64,000 nucleotides of DNA from contig NC_085138.1 in assembly GCF_035046485.1 (NCBI RefSeq), positions 46,907,464-46,971,463 on the forward strand, given 5' to 3'. This DNA comes from Aedes albopictus (Eukaryota > Arthropoda > Insecta > Diptera > Culicidae). A program made the translations under genes and the position numbers. This document shows positions 25,150 to 36,414 of the stretch, in pieces (positions within the stretch are counted from its first letter, which is position 1; every line of letters starts with the position of its first letter). The notes under the pieces were generated by a model. It was not told the DNA's origin. It did no database searches and worked only from the letters and a program-made list of their open reading frames with translations.

Positions 25150-26044
25150 AAGAAAATCCCAGGAGAAATTTCTTGAATGAATCCTTAGAAACTTTCTAAA
25201 AGAATCCATGAAAAAATTTCTGAAGAATTTTTTAAAGGAATATCTGATAGAATCCTTGGAGGATTTTGTTGAAAAAACTTTGAAAGCATTTATGCAGGAA
25301 TTCCTAAAGTTTTTTTTCTGAAGTTATCAGAGGGAGACTTTCTAAAAGTTTTCCTGAAATAATTTGTGGAAGAATTCATGGGTCAAATTTGGTAGGAGTT
25401 CAAGAAAGACTTTCTAAGGGAATCCCTGAAGAAACTTTTCAAGGAATCTGTACACTTTCTTTTAAACCTTAAGAAAATAAATAATTTTTTGAGAAATATC
25501 ATTATAATATATTTTCTTAAGGATTGCTGGACGAGTTACAGATGGCAACTTTGGAGAATTTCATAATTTCTGATTTTTTGACAGAATCACTGGAGGCATT
25601 TCTCAACGAATCTGCGGTAGACTTTCGGAAAGAATCGTCGAAGGGGTTTCTGAAAAAATAAATCCATGGAGGCATTGCTGGGAAAAAATTTAAATAAATT
25701 TCTGCAGAAATTCATTGAGAAATTTCTGAAGCAATCCATGGACGATTTTTGAAAATATTTCCTCGAACAATTTTCGCAGGAACATCTACGGGAATTTCTG
25801 AAGTAATTCCACGATCAATTTATGAAGAAATTTCTCACAAAAATCCATGACATTTTTTTAAGAATCCCTGAAGGACTTTCTGAAGAAATTCTTGGAAGAT
25901 TTTTTTTAAGAATTCCTGAAGAAAAAACTCAAGGAATCTACGGAGAAATCCTTAGACTAATTCTCAAATAAACACCCCGAAAATTAACTGTAAGTCTCAC
26001 TCGAGACATTTCTTAATCAATTCTGGTGGAAATTTCTGAAGAAT

Positions 26045-26049
26045 ATCAT
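26045..26049. repeat. 5-bp target-site duplication, left (ATCAT)
   Basis: ATCAT directly precedes the 5' LTR and is repeated at 37956-37960. Five bases is within the normal range for BEL/Pao integrases. Confidence 0.92.
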
Positions 26050-26821
26050 TGTAAGATCACGACGATCGAATTGCAATAGAGAGCAAAACTCAGCTTGCAG
26101 CAAGAACTAGAAAATAACCAAAGAGGTCACCGACTTATTCAAAGCCAGGAGACCAGCGAGCAGTTAAGACATAGCATTGTAATTTGATTACCACCCTACT
26201 ACGAAAGGCAAACAGAACACCCTCCATGGTAGGTACTCGCAATCGCACCACGCAAATTAGAAAAGAATGGTACCACTATCACAAACTCCATAAGAGAAAG
26301 CATAGAAAGATAAAAGGTCGTAAAAGCTCAAATGCACCCATTCCGAGCGAACGCACCGAGCCGAAGAGATTCTATCTCCGTATAGATGCAGGGTAGGGAT
26401 CAATTTGACTCACGCACAAATGCGAACAAACCCGTCCCGATAGAATGCAAGGGCGACCGCACCCCCTTATTGAATGCATCGCTATGCAAGCCGACAGACT
26501 AGAAAAGAAATCCCCTATCCATGTATTTAGAACGTCATATCCGTCACAGCTAAGATAAACCAAGTAATAAAAACCAAAATTGATTGAAGCCACACACGAG
26601 ACGCGTATGCACTTCAGCATACGCACCAATAAGCTAGGCAGTACAATTTGGAACAGGATAGGGAAACAAACGGGACCAGCCCAAATAAACTAAATAAAAA
26701 TTCCTTATCCTTTTCACATTAGAAATAAATGATAGAATTAAGCGGGAGTTCATTACTCACAATCTGAAATGAAATCTCCCTAAGTTTTCAGGAATAAGCA
26801 TAACTGTAGTGAAAATTCGGC

Positions 26822-26828
26822 TATATAA
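26822..26828 (+). promoter_or_regulatory. TATA box of the retroelement promoter
   Basis: TATATAA lies 773 bp into the LTR. ATG trinucleotides occur upstream (last one at 26769) but vanish downstream, which independently points to transcription starting just after this box, near 26850. No canonical AATAAA follows it within the LTR, so the polyadenylation signal remains unclear. Confidence 0.6.
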
Positions 26829-26924
26829 GCCACCCGTTTGGAAAATACAAGACACTTACGTCCTACATCTCTACCGGCGAGGTCATTTTGAAAGAATCCC
26901 TAGTTCCCGAGTAACTCGAACATC

Positions 26925-27510
26925 GTGCCGTTTCCTTCGATTGTGGATCACCCACCTAGTGGAGTGTCATTTCGACGAAACGAAACGCTATTCGTAAGGA
27001 CAGTGTACCGGCCGCCCGAACCTTCCACCGTCAGGTACTAGGTAGTCTAGCCTGCCAGTCTGAAGGCGAGGACGGAGGGTGCGAGTCCTCCTCGGACCAA
27101 CTCCTCAAGCAGAACAAATACCGTGTCGCTTCCTTCGATTGTGGATCACCCACCTAGTGGCGTGTCATTTCGACGAAACGAGACGTTATTCGTAAGGACA
27201 CCGTGCCGATCCCCGGACCTTCCACCGTCAGGTACTAGATATTCTAGCCTGCCCGTCTGAAGGCGAGGTGAAAGGGACGAATCCTCTACAGACTAACTTT
27301 CCTAAGCGCAGTGAATACCGTGTCGTTCCCTTCGATTGCTGATCACCCACCTAGTGGCGTGTCATTTCGACGAAACGAGGCGTTATTCGTGAAGACACGC
27401 GCCTATCGCCTAACCTTCCACCGCCAGGTACTAGATAATCTAGCCTGCCAGTCTGAAGGCGAGAGCAAGGGCACAGGTCTTAGCGTTTACAACACCGCCG
27501 GTACGCAGTA
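26925..27510 (+). repeat. Three ~197-bp direct repeats in the transcribed part of the LTR
   Basis: The ttcgatt anchor recurs at 26936, 27134 and 27331 (197-198 bp spacing). Each unit contains ggatcacccacctagtgg, with the small hairpin CCAC-CTA-GTGG. It also has the palindrome TTTCGACGAAA, then (c/t)tattcgt(a/g)a(g/a)gac, and a ctagNNNNctag palindrome. The same triplet is present in the 3' LTR (37290-37875). Confidence 0.85.
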
Positions 27511-27589
27511 AGTATTGTGACTGGACACGATTGGTCCCCGAGATCACCGCGCGAATCCCGCGGACTTTAAACGGTCGTGCGCCCGTTAC

Positions 27590-27631
27590 ATGGTGCCCCG
27601 AGTGAGGATTTCACAACAATCGCGCGGTTAG
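27590..27631 (+). other. Short upstream ORF across the LTR/primer-site junction
   Basis: The final A of the LTR plus TG of the primer site makes an ATG followed by 12 more codons and a TAG. It is the only ATG between the TATA box and the Gag start, and it is forced by the junction. It may be neutral or a weak brake on translation. Confidence 0.5.
27591..27608 (+). promoter_or_regulatory. tRNA primer-binding site for minus-strand DNA synthesis
   Basis: TGGTGCCCCGAGTGAGGA starts immediately after the LTR and has the TGG that pairs with the CCA end of a tRNA. I did not assign the tRNA species. Confidence 0.75.
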
Positions 27632-27694
27632 TGAGTTGTGAATACAGAGAGCGTGGTTGACGCCTTAAGATCAACCTAGCTAGTGAAGGTGAAA

Positions 27695-28170
27695 GTGATC
27701 GGCAACCCAACGTTCGTAAGGACAACGGAATCCACGCAGGTTAAAACGCGACCCCTGCGGAAGTGATCGGCAACCCAACGTTCGTAAGGACCACGGAATC
27801 CACGCAGGTTAAAACGCGACCCCTGCGGAAGTGATCGGCAAACCAACGTTCGTAAGGACCACAGAATCCACGCAGGTTAAAACGCGACCCCTGCGGAAGT
27901 GATCAGCAAACCAACGTTCATAAGGACAACGGAATCCACGCAGGTTAAAACGCGACCCCTGCGGAAGTGATCAGCAAACCAACGTTCGTAAGGACAACGG
28001 AATCCACGCAGGTTAAAACGCGACCCCTGCGGAAGTGATCGGCAAACCAACGTTCGTAAGGACCACAGAATCCACGCAGGTTAAAACGCGACCCCTGCGG
28101 AAGTGATCGGCAACCCAACGTTCGTAAGGACCAGGGAATCCACGCAGGTTAAAACGCGAACCCTGCGGAG
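27695..28170 (+). repeat. Seven tandem 68-bp repeats in the leader, each with a hairpin
   Basis: Copies start with gtgatc(g/a)gcaa at 27695, 27763, 27831, 27899, 27967, 28035 and 28103, an exact 68-bp step. Each contains aacgttc(g/a)taaggac and a hairpin with stem CGCAGG/CCTGCG. Copies differ at only a few sites. Because 68 is not a multiple of three and the array has no ATG, it is not coding. By position, between the primer site and gag, it could be a packaging, translation-control or insulator array. Confidence 0.92.
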
Positions 28171-28239
28171 GTAGCTCTAAAGGACGATACGAGGAGATTC
28201 CCACGACATTGCTGCAAGGACGCAGCAAATCATTAAGAG

Positions 28240-28245
28240 GTAAGC
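28240..28245 (+). promoter_or_regulatory. Candidate splice donor upstream of Gag
   Basis: AAGAG|GTAAGC is close to the consensus donor and lies 26 nt before the Gag ATG, the classic place for a retroviral major donor. Splicing from here to a site just before 34092 would give an env mRNA. No strong polypyrimidine-AG acceptor was recognised there. Confidence 0.4.
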
Positions 28246-28265
28246 AACAAGACACCGAAATCGAA

Positions 28266-31200
28266 ATGAGTAAGTTCGTGGATAACCAGAATGGGCACTG
28301 CCGCCTATGTAGTGATCCGGACGACAAGGATTCATACATGGTGGAATGCTCGGAGTGCGACAGATGGTTTCACCCATCTTGCGCGAAGCTCATCAAAAAA
28401 CCAACGCCCGAGGAAATATTTCTTTGCGTAAAATGCAAACTCATTGATAACGAGATTAAACGTCTGAACCAAGCTGCCAAGGCAGTCGCCACCAACCCCA
28501 CAGAAGCTTTTTTCGAACGAATGATAAACGGTCAACAGAGAGCAGTAGGCGAAATCACCAAGGCACTACAAGGAATCAAAATAAAAAACGAAGATGGTCA
28601 TCACGAAGATTGGACTATTTACCTGAAGCGGCAAGCGCTAATGCGATTACCGAAATTCGGCGGGTCGGCTAAGGAATGGCCGAACTTCAGAACTGCCTTC
28701 ATTCAAACAACCCAAGAAGGAGCTTTCAATAACGTCGAAAACCTTAACAGATTGCAGCAGGTACTGTACGGAGCCGCCGCTAAAAGTGTACGACAACTTA
28801 TGATGGACTCCAACAACGTACCGGATATTCTGACTAGACTCGAGGAACACTTCGGAAGACCAGATCAAGTATACAAAGAGTTGCTTACTGACCTGATGAG
28901 AATAAGGAAGGACTCAAAGACAGCTGTAATTGAGATGTCAACGGCTCTGGAGAACCTCGTGAGCAATGTTAAACTAATCAATAAGGAGGAATACCTATCA
29001 GATCATAGATTGGTAGAGGAGCTGGTGAAAAAACTGCCATACCCCATCCAAGTCAAGAGAACGGAATACTGCCTGGCTAATCAAATAACAGTGCAAACGT
29101 TGGACGATCTAGAAGCATGGCTAAAACCGTTCGCTAAAACAGCCCGAGTCATGATGATTCACTCTCCAAACATTGAGCATCAAAGAGCCTCCATCAATTA
29201 CCACGAGCAACGCACAGAAGAGGACAAACAAAGAATCTTATGCAAGATATGTAAGCGACTCAGCACGCATAAACCATGGGATTGTAATACCTTCAGGAGA
29301 ATGAATGTAAACGATAGGGTGAAGGCGGCCCAAAAAGAAAAACTATGCTTCAGTTGCTTAGGTTTGAACCATCACATGTTTAATTGCACCAAAGGCAAGG
29401 CGTGCAACATCAGAGGATGTACGAAGAAACACCACCGAATGCTACACCTGCAACCAGAGACTGTTACAAATGAGCAACAATCAGTAAATAGTCATCAAGA
29501 AGAAGGAAAACCGATTACCGTGCACTATCAAGTCCTACCAGTGACCCTGCGGAATAATGACAGATGCGTCAACACGTATGCCTTCCTGGACCCTGGATCG
29601 TCACTAACCCTGCTAGATTCAGGCATAGCCGAAGAACTCAAATTATCCGGGCAAATAACACCGCTCCAACTCAGCTGGACTCAGGATATATCAACGGCTC
29701 ACGACTCGAGCCGCAGCGTCGAAGTAATAATTAGAGGCGATACCAAAACCAATTATACCCTCAAAGACGTAAGAACGATTAAAAATTTAATGCTTCCTCA
29801 ACAATCGAGGAATTACCAGAAACTATGCGAGTTATACCCTCACCTCAGGGGGCTCCCATTACGCAGCTTCACTAAGGCGAGACCAGGAATAATGATAGGA
29901 CTGAGCCATAGTCACCTACTCGCAGGACAAGAGACCCGTACAGGAAATCTAGGCGACCCGATTGCCATGAGGACAAAACTTGGATGGATAGTCTATGGCA
30001 GACTATCCGCTAACAACGAAGAGAATTACTCGATGATAGTCGAAGACAAGGTTCAAAAAGAGGACGCCCTTCGAAATATCATGGACAACTACTTTTCAGT
30101 AGAAGATTTCGGAGTGAAACATGTCGAAGTATTACCGCAGTCATCTGAAGAGAAAAGAGCAAACGAGATCATCAAAAAAACACTAAGATACAGCAACGGG
30201 AGATATGAAGTTGGGCTACTATGGAGACATGACAACCACGAGTTCCCACAAAGTTACAACGTAGCGAAAAATAGACTCGCCGAGCTTGAAAAAACTCTCG
30301 AGAAAGACCAACCTCTTAAAACATGGGCAAGAGAAACCTTTAAGGCCTACGTGGATAAGGGGTACGCAAGACAACTAAAGCCCAATGAGATACTGCAAGA
30401 TACGAAACACTCATATTACCTGCCGCATTTTATAGTAGTGAACAAGAATAAACACCCGCCTAAGCCCAGGCTTGTTTTTGATGCGGCAGCAAAGATACAA
30501 GGACAATCATTGAACACAGCCCTGATATCTGGACCAGATTCGACTACGTCACTACTCGGAATACTGATCAGATTCCGCGAAGGAAGGTATGCAGTGTGCG
30601 GAGACATCAAAGAGATGTTCCACCAGATAAAAATACGTAAGGAGGACCAAAACGCGCAACGATTTCTATGGCGTGACTGTAACGCAAAACAGACTAACCC
30701 GGACGTATACGTCATGCAGGTAATGACGTTCGGGTCAACATGCTCACCATCGTGCGCACAAACGGTGAAAAACCACAACGCAGAACGACTGAAGTATAAG
30801 TACCCGTTAGCGCTGTCTCCAATCGTCAACCAACACTACGTTGACGACTACAACGACAGTTTTAACTCCATGGAAGACGCCAAGAACACCATTGAGCAAG
30901 TCATTAAGGCTCATGAAGAAGGGGGTTTCTACATCACGAAATTTTGCACCAACGACAAGACGTTGCTAAAATCAATACCGGAGGATCGTAGAGACGCCGA
31001 AATAAAAAAGTATCTCAACGACAAGGATGACGAAACTTCTAAGATCCTTGGAGTATATTGGAACACAAACAAGGATACAATCGGTTACCAAGTGGACTTG
31101 CAAAAACTCCCAAAGGAAGTACTCTGTAAGATCAGACGCCCCAGTAAACGCGAAGTACTCTCTTTCGTCATGAGCGTCTTCGACCCACTGGGATTAATAT

Positions 31201-34200
31201 CTAATGTGACGATCCAAGGCAAAATCCTTATTCAAGAGCTACACAAAGAGACAAGCGATTGGGACACATCAATATCGGAGAGAGCGCAGAAAATATGGGA
31301 CTCATGGCTAGAAAAGGTACATAGTGCAAGAAATATACGAATTCCACGATGGATAATGGCAGAAACTGGAACGCATATTGAATTGCACACCTTCGTCGAC
31401 GCATCCGATAAGGCCTTTGCGGCCGTCGTCTACTGCAGAACTAACACGAAAGGTATACCATGTGTAAGAATCATTACAGCTAAATCTAGAGTAGCTCCCA
31501 TCAAGCCGTTATCGATTCCACGATTGGAACTTCAAGCCGCCTTGCTGGGAGTAAGACTAACAGATACGGTCAAAAAGGAAACACGACTGAAGGTTATAAA
31601 ATCCACGTTTTGGTCAGACTCCAAAACAGTATTGTCGTGGATCAATTCAGAACATCGTAAATATAAACCATTTGTCGCGCACCGTATTGGCGAAATACTG
31701 GACTCAACTACAATGGACCAATGGAGATGGGTACCAACAACGGAGAATCCCGCTGACGAAGGCACCAAACCTGGTCATACAAAATCTATCTGGGTCTCAG
31801 GACCTCAATTCCTAATGCTGCCTAGCGAAAGCTGGCCTAAAACAGAAATTACAGAAACAACGGTAGAAGCAAACTTCGTAGGTGTGCATGATGCCAAGGA
31901 GGATTATATAAACGAAAACCATTTTTCCAACTGGTGGAAACTAGTGTTCCGCCTTTGCATGATATTCAAGATTATCGAATTTGGACTCAAACGCTCCAAG
32001 TTTAGCAGGGCTTTCACTATGAAGGACAGAGAAAGAGCTGAAAACGTACTTTATCGAAAGGCTCAAAACGATTCTTTTCCCGACGAAGTTAGAGATCTAA
32101 AGGAAAATAAGGAACTGTCGACTATCGGTCCTCTGTCGAGTCTCACACCTATCTTAGACGAAAACGGAGTTATGCGTTTTCGCAGCAGGTTGGAATATGC
32201 CCAAAAACTAGCCAAAGCAGCCAGAGTACCGATAATATTACCGAAACATCATCATATAACGCACCTTATAATACAATGGTATCATGAGATGTTCAACCAT
32301 CAGGCAGATAAGGCAGTACTAGCGGCTCTACAGCAAAAGTTTTTCATCGTTAGACTAAACTCTGCTTTCCAGTACGTCAAATCACGTTGCCAACACTGCA
32401 TGAATTTAAAGGTCAACCCGAGACCCCCAATGATGGCCGCCCTACCAGCTTGTCGAACAGATACGAATGTCTATCCATTTACGCATACTGGAGTAGATTA
32501 CTTCGGGCCCTTTGAAGTAGCTGTCAATCGGTCTAGAGACAAGCGATGGGGCGCAATCTTCACCTGCATGACGACCAGGGCAGTACACATCGAGCTAGCA
32601 GCGAAACTGAATACAGACGCCTTTCTCCTTTGCTTCGCGAACTTCCAAAATCGTCGAGGCAAGGTATCCCACCTGTACAGTGATAACGGAACAAATTTCG
32701 TAGGGGCGGAGAGAGAACTACGAAACCTCGTAGACCAAATAAACGCAAGGATGGAAGCGGGACAAGCTATAAAACTGGAGTTGACATGGCATTTCAACCC
32801 TCCGAAGGCACCACATTTTGGCGGGGCATGGGAAAGGCTGATAAGGATAATAAAGAACAGCCTAATGGAGATGATAGGCGCACGCAAGGACCACGCAGCA
32901 CCAAATGTCGAGATACTGCGGGGCGCGCTAATTCAAGCAGAATATTTTCTAAATTCGCGCCCATTAACTCACATACCTTTAGACAGCGCCGAAGATGAGG
33001 TTCTTACTCCATTCCACATATTGATAGGAAGAGCAGGTTCCTACTCTATGCCATTCATGTTCGACAGTCACAAACTCGAACATAAGCACTGGCGATTAGC
33101 GCAATATTACGGAAAATACTTCTGGGACAGGTGGAGAAAGGAGTATCTTCCACTCATAGCCCAAAGACCAAAATGGCAAACAAAAGCCGAGCCGATAAAA
33201 ATTAACGACATTGTGGTTATAGTCGACGCGGAAGCCAACAGAAACCAATGGCTCAAGGGACGCGTCATAGAGGTCAAGGAGTCCAGGGACAAACAAGTGC
33301 GATCACTGAGGATAAAGACAGCCAACGGAATTTTTCATAGACCCGCAACGAGCGTCGCAGTACTCGACGTATACCATGAAGATAGAAATGAAGAACACGG
33401 TGGAGAAAACGGTATGGAAAAAGATGATCAACAAGAATCCTGTATGCTGACAAATGAATATGGCTCATCAGAAACCAGCGAAGTACACGACGAAGATACA
33501 TCGGAAGATGACGAAGACATTGAAATTTCAATCGACGAAGATATTAGAGTGATGGCACTAGCAATCGAAAGGAATATATCGGAAGACAGCGAATCCAGCT
33601 CATCAGCGGTAGCCGAGACGGAAAACAACGAGATCAACGCAACAACAGCAGCGTCAACGGAAATCAGCGAATCCAGCTTATCAGCGGTAGCGGAGACGGA
33701 AAACAACGAGATCGACGCAACAACAACAGTGGCAACGCCAATCGACAACAACGAGCCCAGAAAAATAACAGTAGCAGCGATGAAGAATAACAAAATAGAT
33801 GCAACAACGGCAACTGCGATGGAGATCAATGATATTACTACAGCAGTAGCTGTAATGGAACCACGTCGGTACGTTAGCCCAACCGTGCAAGTAAAAGCCT
33901 CCAAGAGTTTTACAAGCCCAGCGACAAGGCGCAAGGGAAAATCCAGAAAGAGAATTGCACCATGCACATGGGCCTCTAGCGGATTAACAGCATCTACGAA
34001 ATACGTCAAGGTATCGACGGATAAGGACATGAAAAGAGTTCTGACAGAGAATAAATCCCATAGCCAAACACGCAAACTCATAGAAATTAACATGTGGACC
34101 GTGGCTGTAATGATGCTTCTACTATGTATCGGACAAGTCTTCGGCAGCGAATTAAAGGGCTTAATAGCCTACGATTGCGCGAATAATGACTTAAATATAA

Positions 34201-36077
34201 CCAGTTACTCACTAGTAGATGTAGCGTCTTGCGTCCCTCCATCAAAAAACATCACCACTACCGAAACCCGAATTCAGGTCCTTCAGAGAAGCCCGAAGGT
34301 ACTGCTAAAGGTACACCAATGTAAAGTGATTATAAAACGCTCAATTAGACATTGCGGCGCGTTTTCACATACATCAGATTACCAATACGGATATGCGTAC
34401 ATCGTAAAGGAATTTACACCCGACGAATGTAGGCTAGCGCAATTATTAGGATCGGTAGCCTTAGCGGAGGGACATAAAATAAGAGAGCTTCGAAGAAACA
34501 GTACAACGAGAGGAGAAACTCTAATCGTCGGAAGCCTCAAAGGAACCTCCTGCAACGGAGGTGTCTACAGAACGGCTGATTACACTTGGGAAGGAGCGCT
34601 TGTATTTTATGAGTATGAAATCAGCATGTATGATTACATCGCAACAGCGGACATCGAGAACGACCAAGTCATATTAAGGAACGGAATTATATGCACCTAC
34701 TCGACGGGATGGTGCTTAGATTCAGAATTTGGCTACATGACATGGGAAGTCAACCTCAGAAGACAATGCGAAGAAACAGAATTCGAAGTCATTTATCAAG
34801 GAACGGTAAACAAAACCTTCGATCATGACGACATAAAGCTACGATCGAAAGCTATATACACACTGATATCTGATACGCACATGTTTTCAATAAGAGCAAG
34901 AGAAAAGACACAAATATGTGGTTTCGACGGATATATAACCGACCACCCCAGAATATTCATCTTGGAATCTAACGGATACAAGTCACCATTTACACACCAA
35001 GTAAGTCATGCAAAAAATCACGATCTTTTCACATATTTTAACTCAAAAATCACGTTGGTAGAGAACTACCTGGGACAAAAGTTAAACGAAGTTTACACGT
35101 CTGTTATGACGGAAATGTGCAAGATAGATAAAGCACTAATGGAAACCAAACTCACACTTGCTCGCGTGAATCCTAGCGAATTCGTCTCGAACATTGTCAA
35201 ACGCCCTGGATATACAGCAATCGTGGCAGCCGAGGTACTCTACATCATCGAATGCAAACCAGTCTACGTTACGTACGAAAGCAAGGAGGATTGCTATCAA
35301 GAGATACCGGTAAAATATAATAATCATTCGATGTTCATGGCTCCGGTTACCCGTATATTGCAATTGAGAGGAACAGAAATAGACTGTACACCACTGCTTC
35401 CGGCTAAATTCACCATTGGAGGACGATGGTTTACGACGGATCAAAGACTAAGGGAAACAACGCCGCCAATAAGATTGACCACAGACGTAATAACAAGTTG
35501 GACATATACATCGCTCCCAAGCTTAATGCAAAGCGGCGTATACGATGCAGATAGCCTTGAAAAGATGAAGAATATGGTGTATGAGCAAGGAGACAGGAAA
35601 ATCGCATCTTCGGTACTACATAAAGCAATGTCCGGACGGCACCCTAACCTACAAGGATTCTCATTCGACGCTCTGATATCCGAGAAAATCATCGACAATG
35701 CATTCAACAAATATTGGTCCAAACTCATCTCATGGTCGACCTGGCTAGGAAACGTAACGTCAACAGCAATAGGAATCTACATGCTGGCCCGACTAGTAAA
35801 ATTCACCATCGATACCTTGATACACGGAAGGATTCTCTACGATATCTATGGCCTTGGATGGCAGCTGTTAGCATCCTTTTGGGATTCTTTAACGAACCTA
35901 CTAACGCATCGAAATGTGATGAAGCAGTACCAGGAAAAGGACGAAGCCGCAGAACGCATTACCCTTGGTACGCACTCGAACGATGGGCAAGAAATACATC
36001 TAGAAGGCGATTCACACCACCGATTCGCAGGCTGCATTCACCCCAGGCCAAACAATGTTGTAGGTCATAGAGTTTAA
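28266..36077 (+). CDS. BEL/Pao Gag-Pol-Env polyprotein (2603 aa)
   Basis: A single open frame encodes all functions of the element. The start chosen is the first ATG after the ATG-poor leader, with purine G at -3. The open frame extends upstream to 28209 only through a non-ATG codon. Residues 12-57 form a PHD finger of perfect C4HC3 spacing (C12, C15, C28, C31, H36, C39, C54, C57). Residues ~128-296 are a BEL-type Gag domain (DUF1759-like). A CCHC zinc knuckle follows (C361, C364, H369, C374), with further Cys/His to 394. The aspartic protease has DPGSS at 442-446. Reverse transcriptase runs from ~736 with catalytic D780 and YVDD at 858-861. RNase H shows D1045, E1088, D1118 and D1164. Integrase has a His-rich and CQHC zinc motif ending at C1378, then D1411, D1473 and E1523, with a DUF5641-like domain at 1620-1702. 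An acidic Ser/Thr/Ala-rich linker (1703-1940) leads into the envelope region. No stop or frameshift is seen. How the parts are separated is not visible. Confidence 0.93.
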   Translation: MSKFVDNQNGHCRLCSDPDDKDSYMVECSECDRWFHPSCAKLIKKPTPEEIFLCVKCKLIDNEIKRLNQAAKAVATNPTEAFFERMINGQQRAVGEITKALQGIKIKNEDGHHEDWTIYLKRQALMRLPKFGGSAKEWPNFRTAFIQTTQEGAFNNVENLNRLQQVLYGAAAKSVRQLMMDSNNVPDILTRLEEHFGRPDQVYKELLTDLMRIRKDSKTAVIEMSTALENLVSNVKLINKEEYLSDHRLVEELVKKLPYPIQVKRTEYCLANQITVQTLDDLEAWLKPFAKTARVMMIHSPNIEHQRASINYHEQRTEEDKQRILCKICKRLSTHKPWDCNTFRRMNVNDRVKAAQKEKLCFSCLGLNHHMFNCTKGKACNIRGCTKKHHRMLHLQPETVTNEQQSVNSHQEEGKPITVHYQVLPVTLRNNDRCVNTYAFLDPGSSLTLLDSGIAEELKLSGQITPLQLSWTQDISTAHDSSRSVEVIIRGDTKTNYTLKDVRTIKNLMLPQQSRNYQKLCELYPHLRGLPLRSFTKARPGIMIGLSHSHLLAGQETRTGNLGDPIAMRTKLGWIVYGRLSANNEENYSMIVEDKVQKEDALRNIMDNYFSVEDFGVKHVEVLPQSSEEKRANEIIKKTLRYSNGRYEVGLLWRHDNHEFPQSYNVAKNRLAELEKTLEKDQPLKTWARETFKAYVDKGYARQLKPNEILQDTKHSYYLPHFIVVNKNKHPPKPRLVFDAAAKIQGQSLNTALISGPDSTTSLLGILIRFREGRYAVCGDIKEMFHQIKIRKEDQNAQRFLWRDCNAKQTNPDVYVMQVMTFGSTCSPSCAQTVKNHNAERLKYKYPLALSPIVNQHYVDDYNDSFNSMEDAKNTIEQVIKAHEEGGFYITKFCTNDKTLLKSIPEDRRDAEIKKYLNDKDDETSKILGVYWNTNKDTIGYQVDLQKLPKEVLCKIRRPSKREVLSFVMSVFDPLGLISNVTIQGKILIQELHKETSDWDTSISERAQKIWDSWLEKVHSARNIRIPRWIMAETGTHIELHTFVDASDKAFAAVVYCRTNTKGIPCVRIITAKSRVAPIKPLSIPRLELQAALLGVRLTDTVKKETRLKVIKSTFWSDSKTVLSWINSEHRKYKPFVAHRIGEILDSTTMDQWRWVPTTENPADEGTKPGHTKSIWVSGPQFLMLPSESWPKTEITETTVEANFVGVHDAKEDYINENHFSNWWKLVFRLCMIFKIIEFGLKRSKFSRAFTMKDRERAENVLYRKAQNDSFPDEVRDLKENKELSTIGPLSSLTPILDENGVMRFRSRLEYAQKLAKAARVPIILPKHHHITHLIIQWYHEMFNHQADKAVLAALQQKFFIVRLNSAFQYVKSRCQHCMNLKVNPRPPMMAALPACRTDTNVYPFTHTGVDYFGPFEVAVNRSRDKRWGAIFTCMTTRAVHIELAAKLNTDAFLLCFANFQNRRGKVSHLYSDNGTNFVGAERELRNLVDQINARMEAGQAIKLELTWHFNPPKAPHFGGAWERLIRIIKNSLMEMIGARKDHAAPNVEILRGALIQAEYFLNSRPLTHIPLDSAEDEVLTPFHILIGRAGSYSMPFMFDSHKLEHKHWRLAQYYGKYFWDRWRKEYLPLIAQRPKWQTKAEPIKINDIVVIVDAEANRNQWLKGRVIEVKESRDKQVRSLRIKTANGIFHRPATSVAVLDVYHEDRNEEHGGENGMEKDDQQESCMLTNEYGSSETSEVHDEDTSEDDEDIEISIDEDIRVMALAIERNISEDSESSSSAVAETENNEINATTAASTEISESSLSAVAETENNEIDATTTVATPIDNNEPRKITVAAMKNNKIDATTATAMEINDITTAVAVMEPRRYVSPTVQVKASKSFTSPATRRKGKSRKRIAPCTWASSGLTASTKYVKVSTDKDMKRVLTENKSHSQTRKLIEINMWTVAVMMLLLCIGQVFGSELKGLIAYDCANNDLNITSYSLVDVASCVPPSKNITTTETRIQVLQRSPKVLLKVHQCKVIIKRSIRHCGAFSHTSDYQYGYAYIVKEFTPDECRLAQLLGSVALAEGHKIRELRRNSTTRGETLIVGSLKGTSCNGGVYRTADYTWEGALVFYEYEISMYDYIATADIENDQVILRNGIICTYSTGWCLDSEFGYMTWEVNLRRQCEETEFEVIYQGTVNKTFDHDDIKLRSKAIYTLISDTHMFSIRAREKTQICGFDGYITDHPRIFILESNGYKSPFTHQVSHAKNHDLFTYFNSKITLVENYLGQKLNEVYTSVMTEMCKIDKALMETKLTLARVNPSEFVSNIVKRPGYTAIVAAEVLYIIECKPVYVTYESKEDCYQEIPVKYNNHSMFMAPVTRILQLRGTEIDCTPLLPAKFTIGGRWFTTDQRLRETTPPIRLTTDVITSWTYTSLPSLMQSGVYDADSLEKMKNMVYEQGDRKIASSVLHKAMSGRHPNLQGFSFDALISEKIIDNAFNKYWSKLISWSTWLGNVTSTAIGIYMLARLVKFTIDTLIHGRILYDIYGLGWQLLASFWDSLTNLLTHRNVMKQYQEKDEAAERITLGTHSNDGQEIHLEGDSHHRFAGCIHPRPNNVVGHRV
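34092..36077 (+). other. Envelope-like glycoprotein region (661 aa) of the retroelement ORF
   Basis: This starts at in-frame Met1943 of the polyprotein. It opens with a strong signal peptide (a Met/Val/Leu-rich core, likely cleavage near VFG/SE). A Cys-rich ectodomain follows, with at least six N-glycosylation sequons (NIT, NIT, NST, NKT, NHS, NVT) and a CGAFSH motif. A hydrophobic anchor lies at about residues 545-570, followed by a tail of about 90 residues. In a retroelement such a protein would mediate particle entry. Some Aedes BEL/Pao elements are reported to carry glycoproteins captured from chuvirus-like negative-strand RNA viruses. The early YDC and later [11 protein letters not shown] motifs fit that idea from memory, but I could not run a search. 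The alternatives are a baculovirus F-like or phlebovirus-like envelope. It has no disruption. An internal signal peptide implies expression from a spliced or separate mRNA. Confidence 0.75.
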
Positions 36078-36414
36078 AACGTCAATATAGGCAAATTAAT
36101 TCATACATTTTACTAATCAACTTCCTACTAATTAAGATTGAAAGAGTCAACGAAACTAAACAAAAAACAAAAACTAATAAAATATAAGGCATCGCGTTAA
36201 AAAAAAAAAAAAAAAAAAAAAGAGTGAAAATATTCATGCAACATATTTGATCTACACAATATATTCTAGATAAAACCATGTATTCTCAACCCGGACATAA
36301 ATACTTACAAAAACTTACGACAATTATCGCAATATATTAAATAACATAAAATTTATAATGTGACATAATCGTCGCGACCACTTATTTTGTAAAACTAGAT
36401 TTTACGAAGGGCGG
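36078..36414 (+). other. 3' untranslated region of the retroelement, with 23-A tract and weak polypurine tract
   Basis: There is no ORF after the env stop. A run of 23 A lies at 36199-36221. Directly before the 3' LTR is acgaagggcgg (36404-36414), a short, imperfect polypurine tract that would prime plus-strand DNA. Confidence 0.6.

Larger units (their letters stand above)
24791..26049. repeat. Degenerate repeat; the last ~200 bp are part of the ~930-bp tandem unit
   Basis: From about 25840 the sequence aligns with 38690-38890 and 40310-40500 (ctcactcgagacattt at 25996, 38835 and 40449). The BEL/Pao element interrupts this first unit at 26050. Confidence 0.7.
26050..27590 (+). repeat. 5' LTR (1541 bp)
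   Basis: It begins TGTAAGATCACGACG and ends GCGCCCGTTACA. The U3 part contains AATAAA motifs (26684 and 26693) and a TATA box (26822). The downstream part holds three ~197-bp repeats. No difference from the 3' LTR was found on reading. Short ORFs inside it occur identically in both LTRs and are not genes. Confidence 0.95.

Noticed and set aside
26684..26698. AATAAA motifs as the retroelement polyadenylation signal
   Set aside because: They lie upstream of the TATA box, in the U3 part. Using them in the 3' LTR would exclude the repeated R region, so the signal remains unassigned.
26184..27511. Four small ORFs inside the LTR (repeated at 36549-37876)
   Set aside because: They are identical copies in both LTRs, without domains, and lie in promoter and leader sequence.
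27695..28170. Possible CRISPR-like array
   Set aside because: The units are directly adjacent with no unique spacers, inside a eukaryotic retroelement leader.
28332..36070. ORFs on the minus strand or in other frames inside the retroelement, such as 33428-34093
   Set aside because: They are shadow frames of the gag-pol-env ORF with no recognisable domain.
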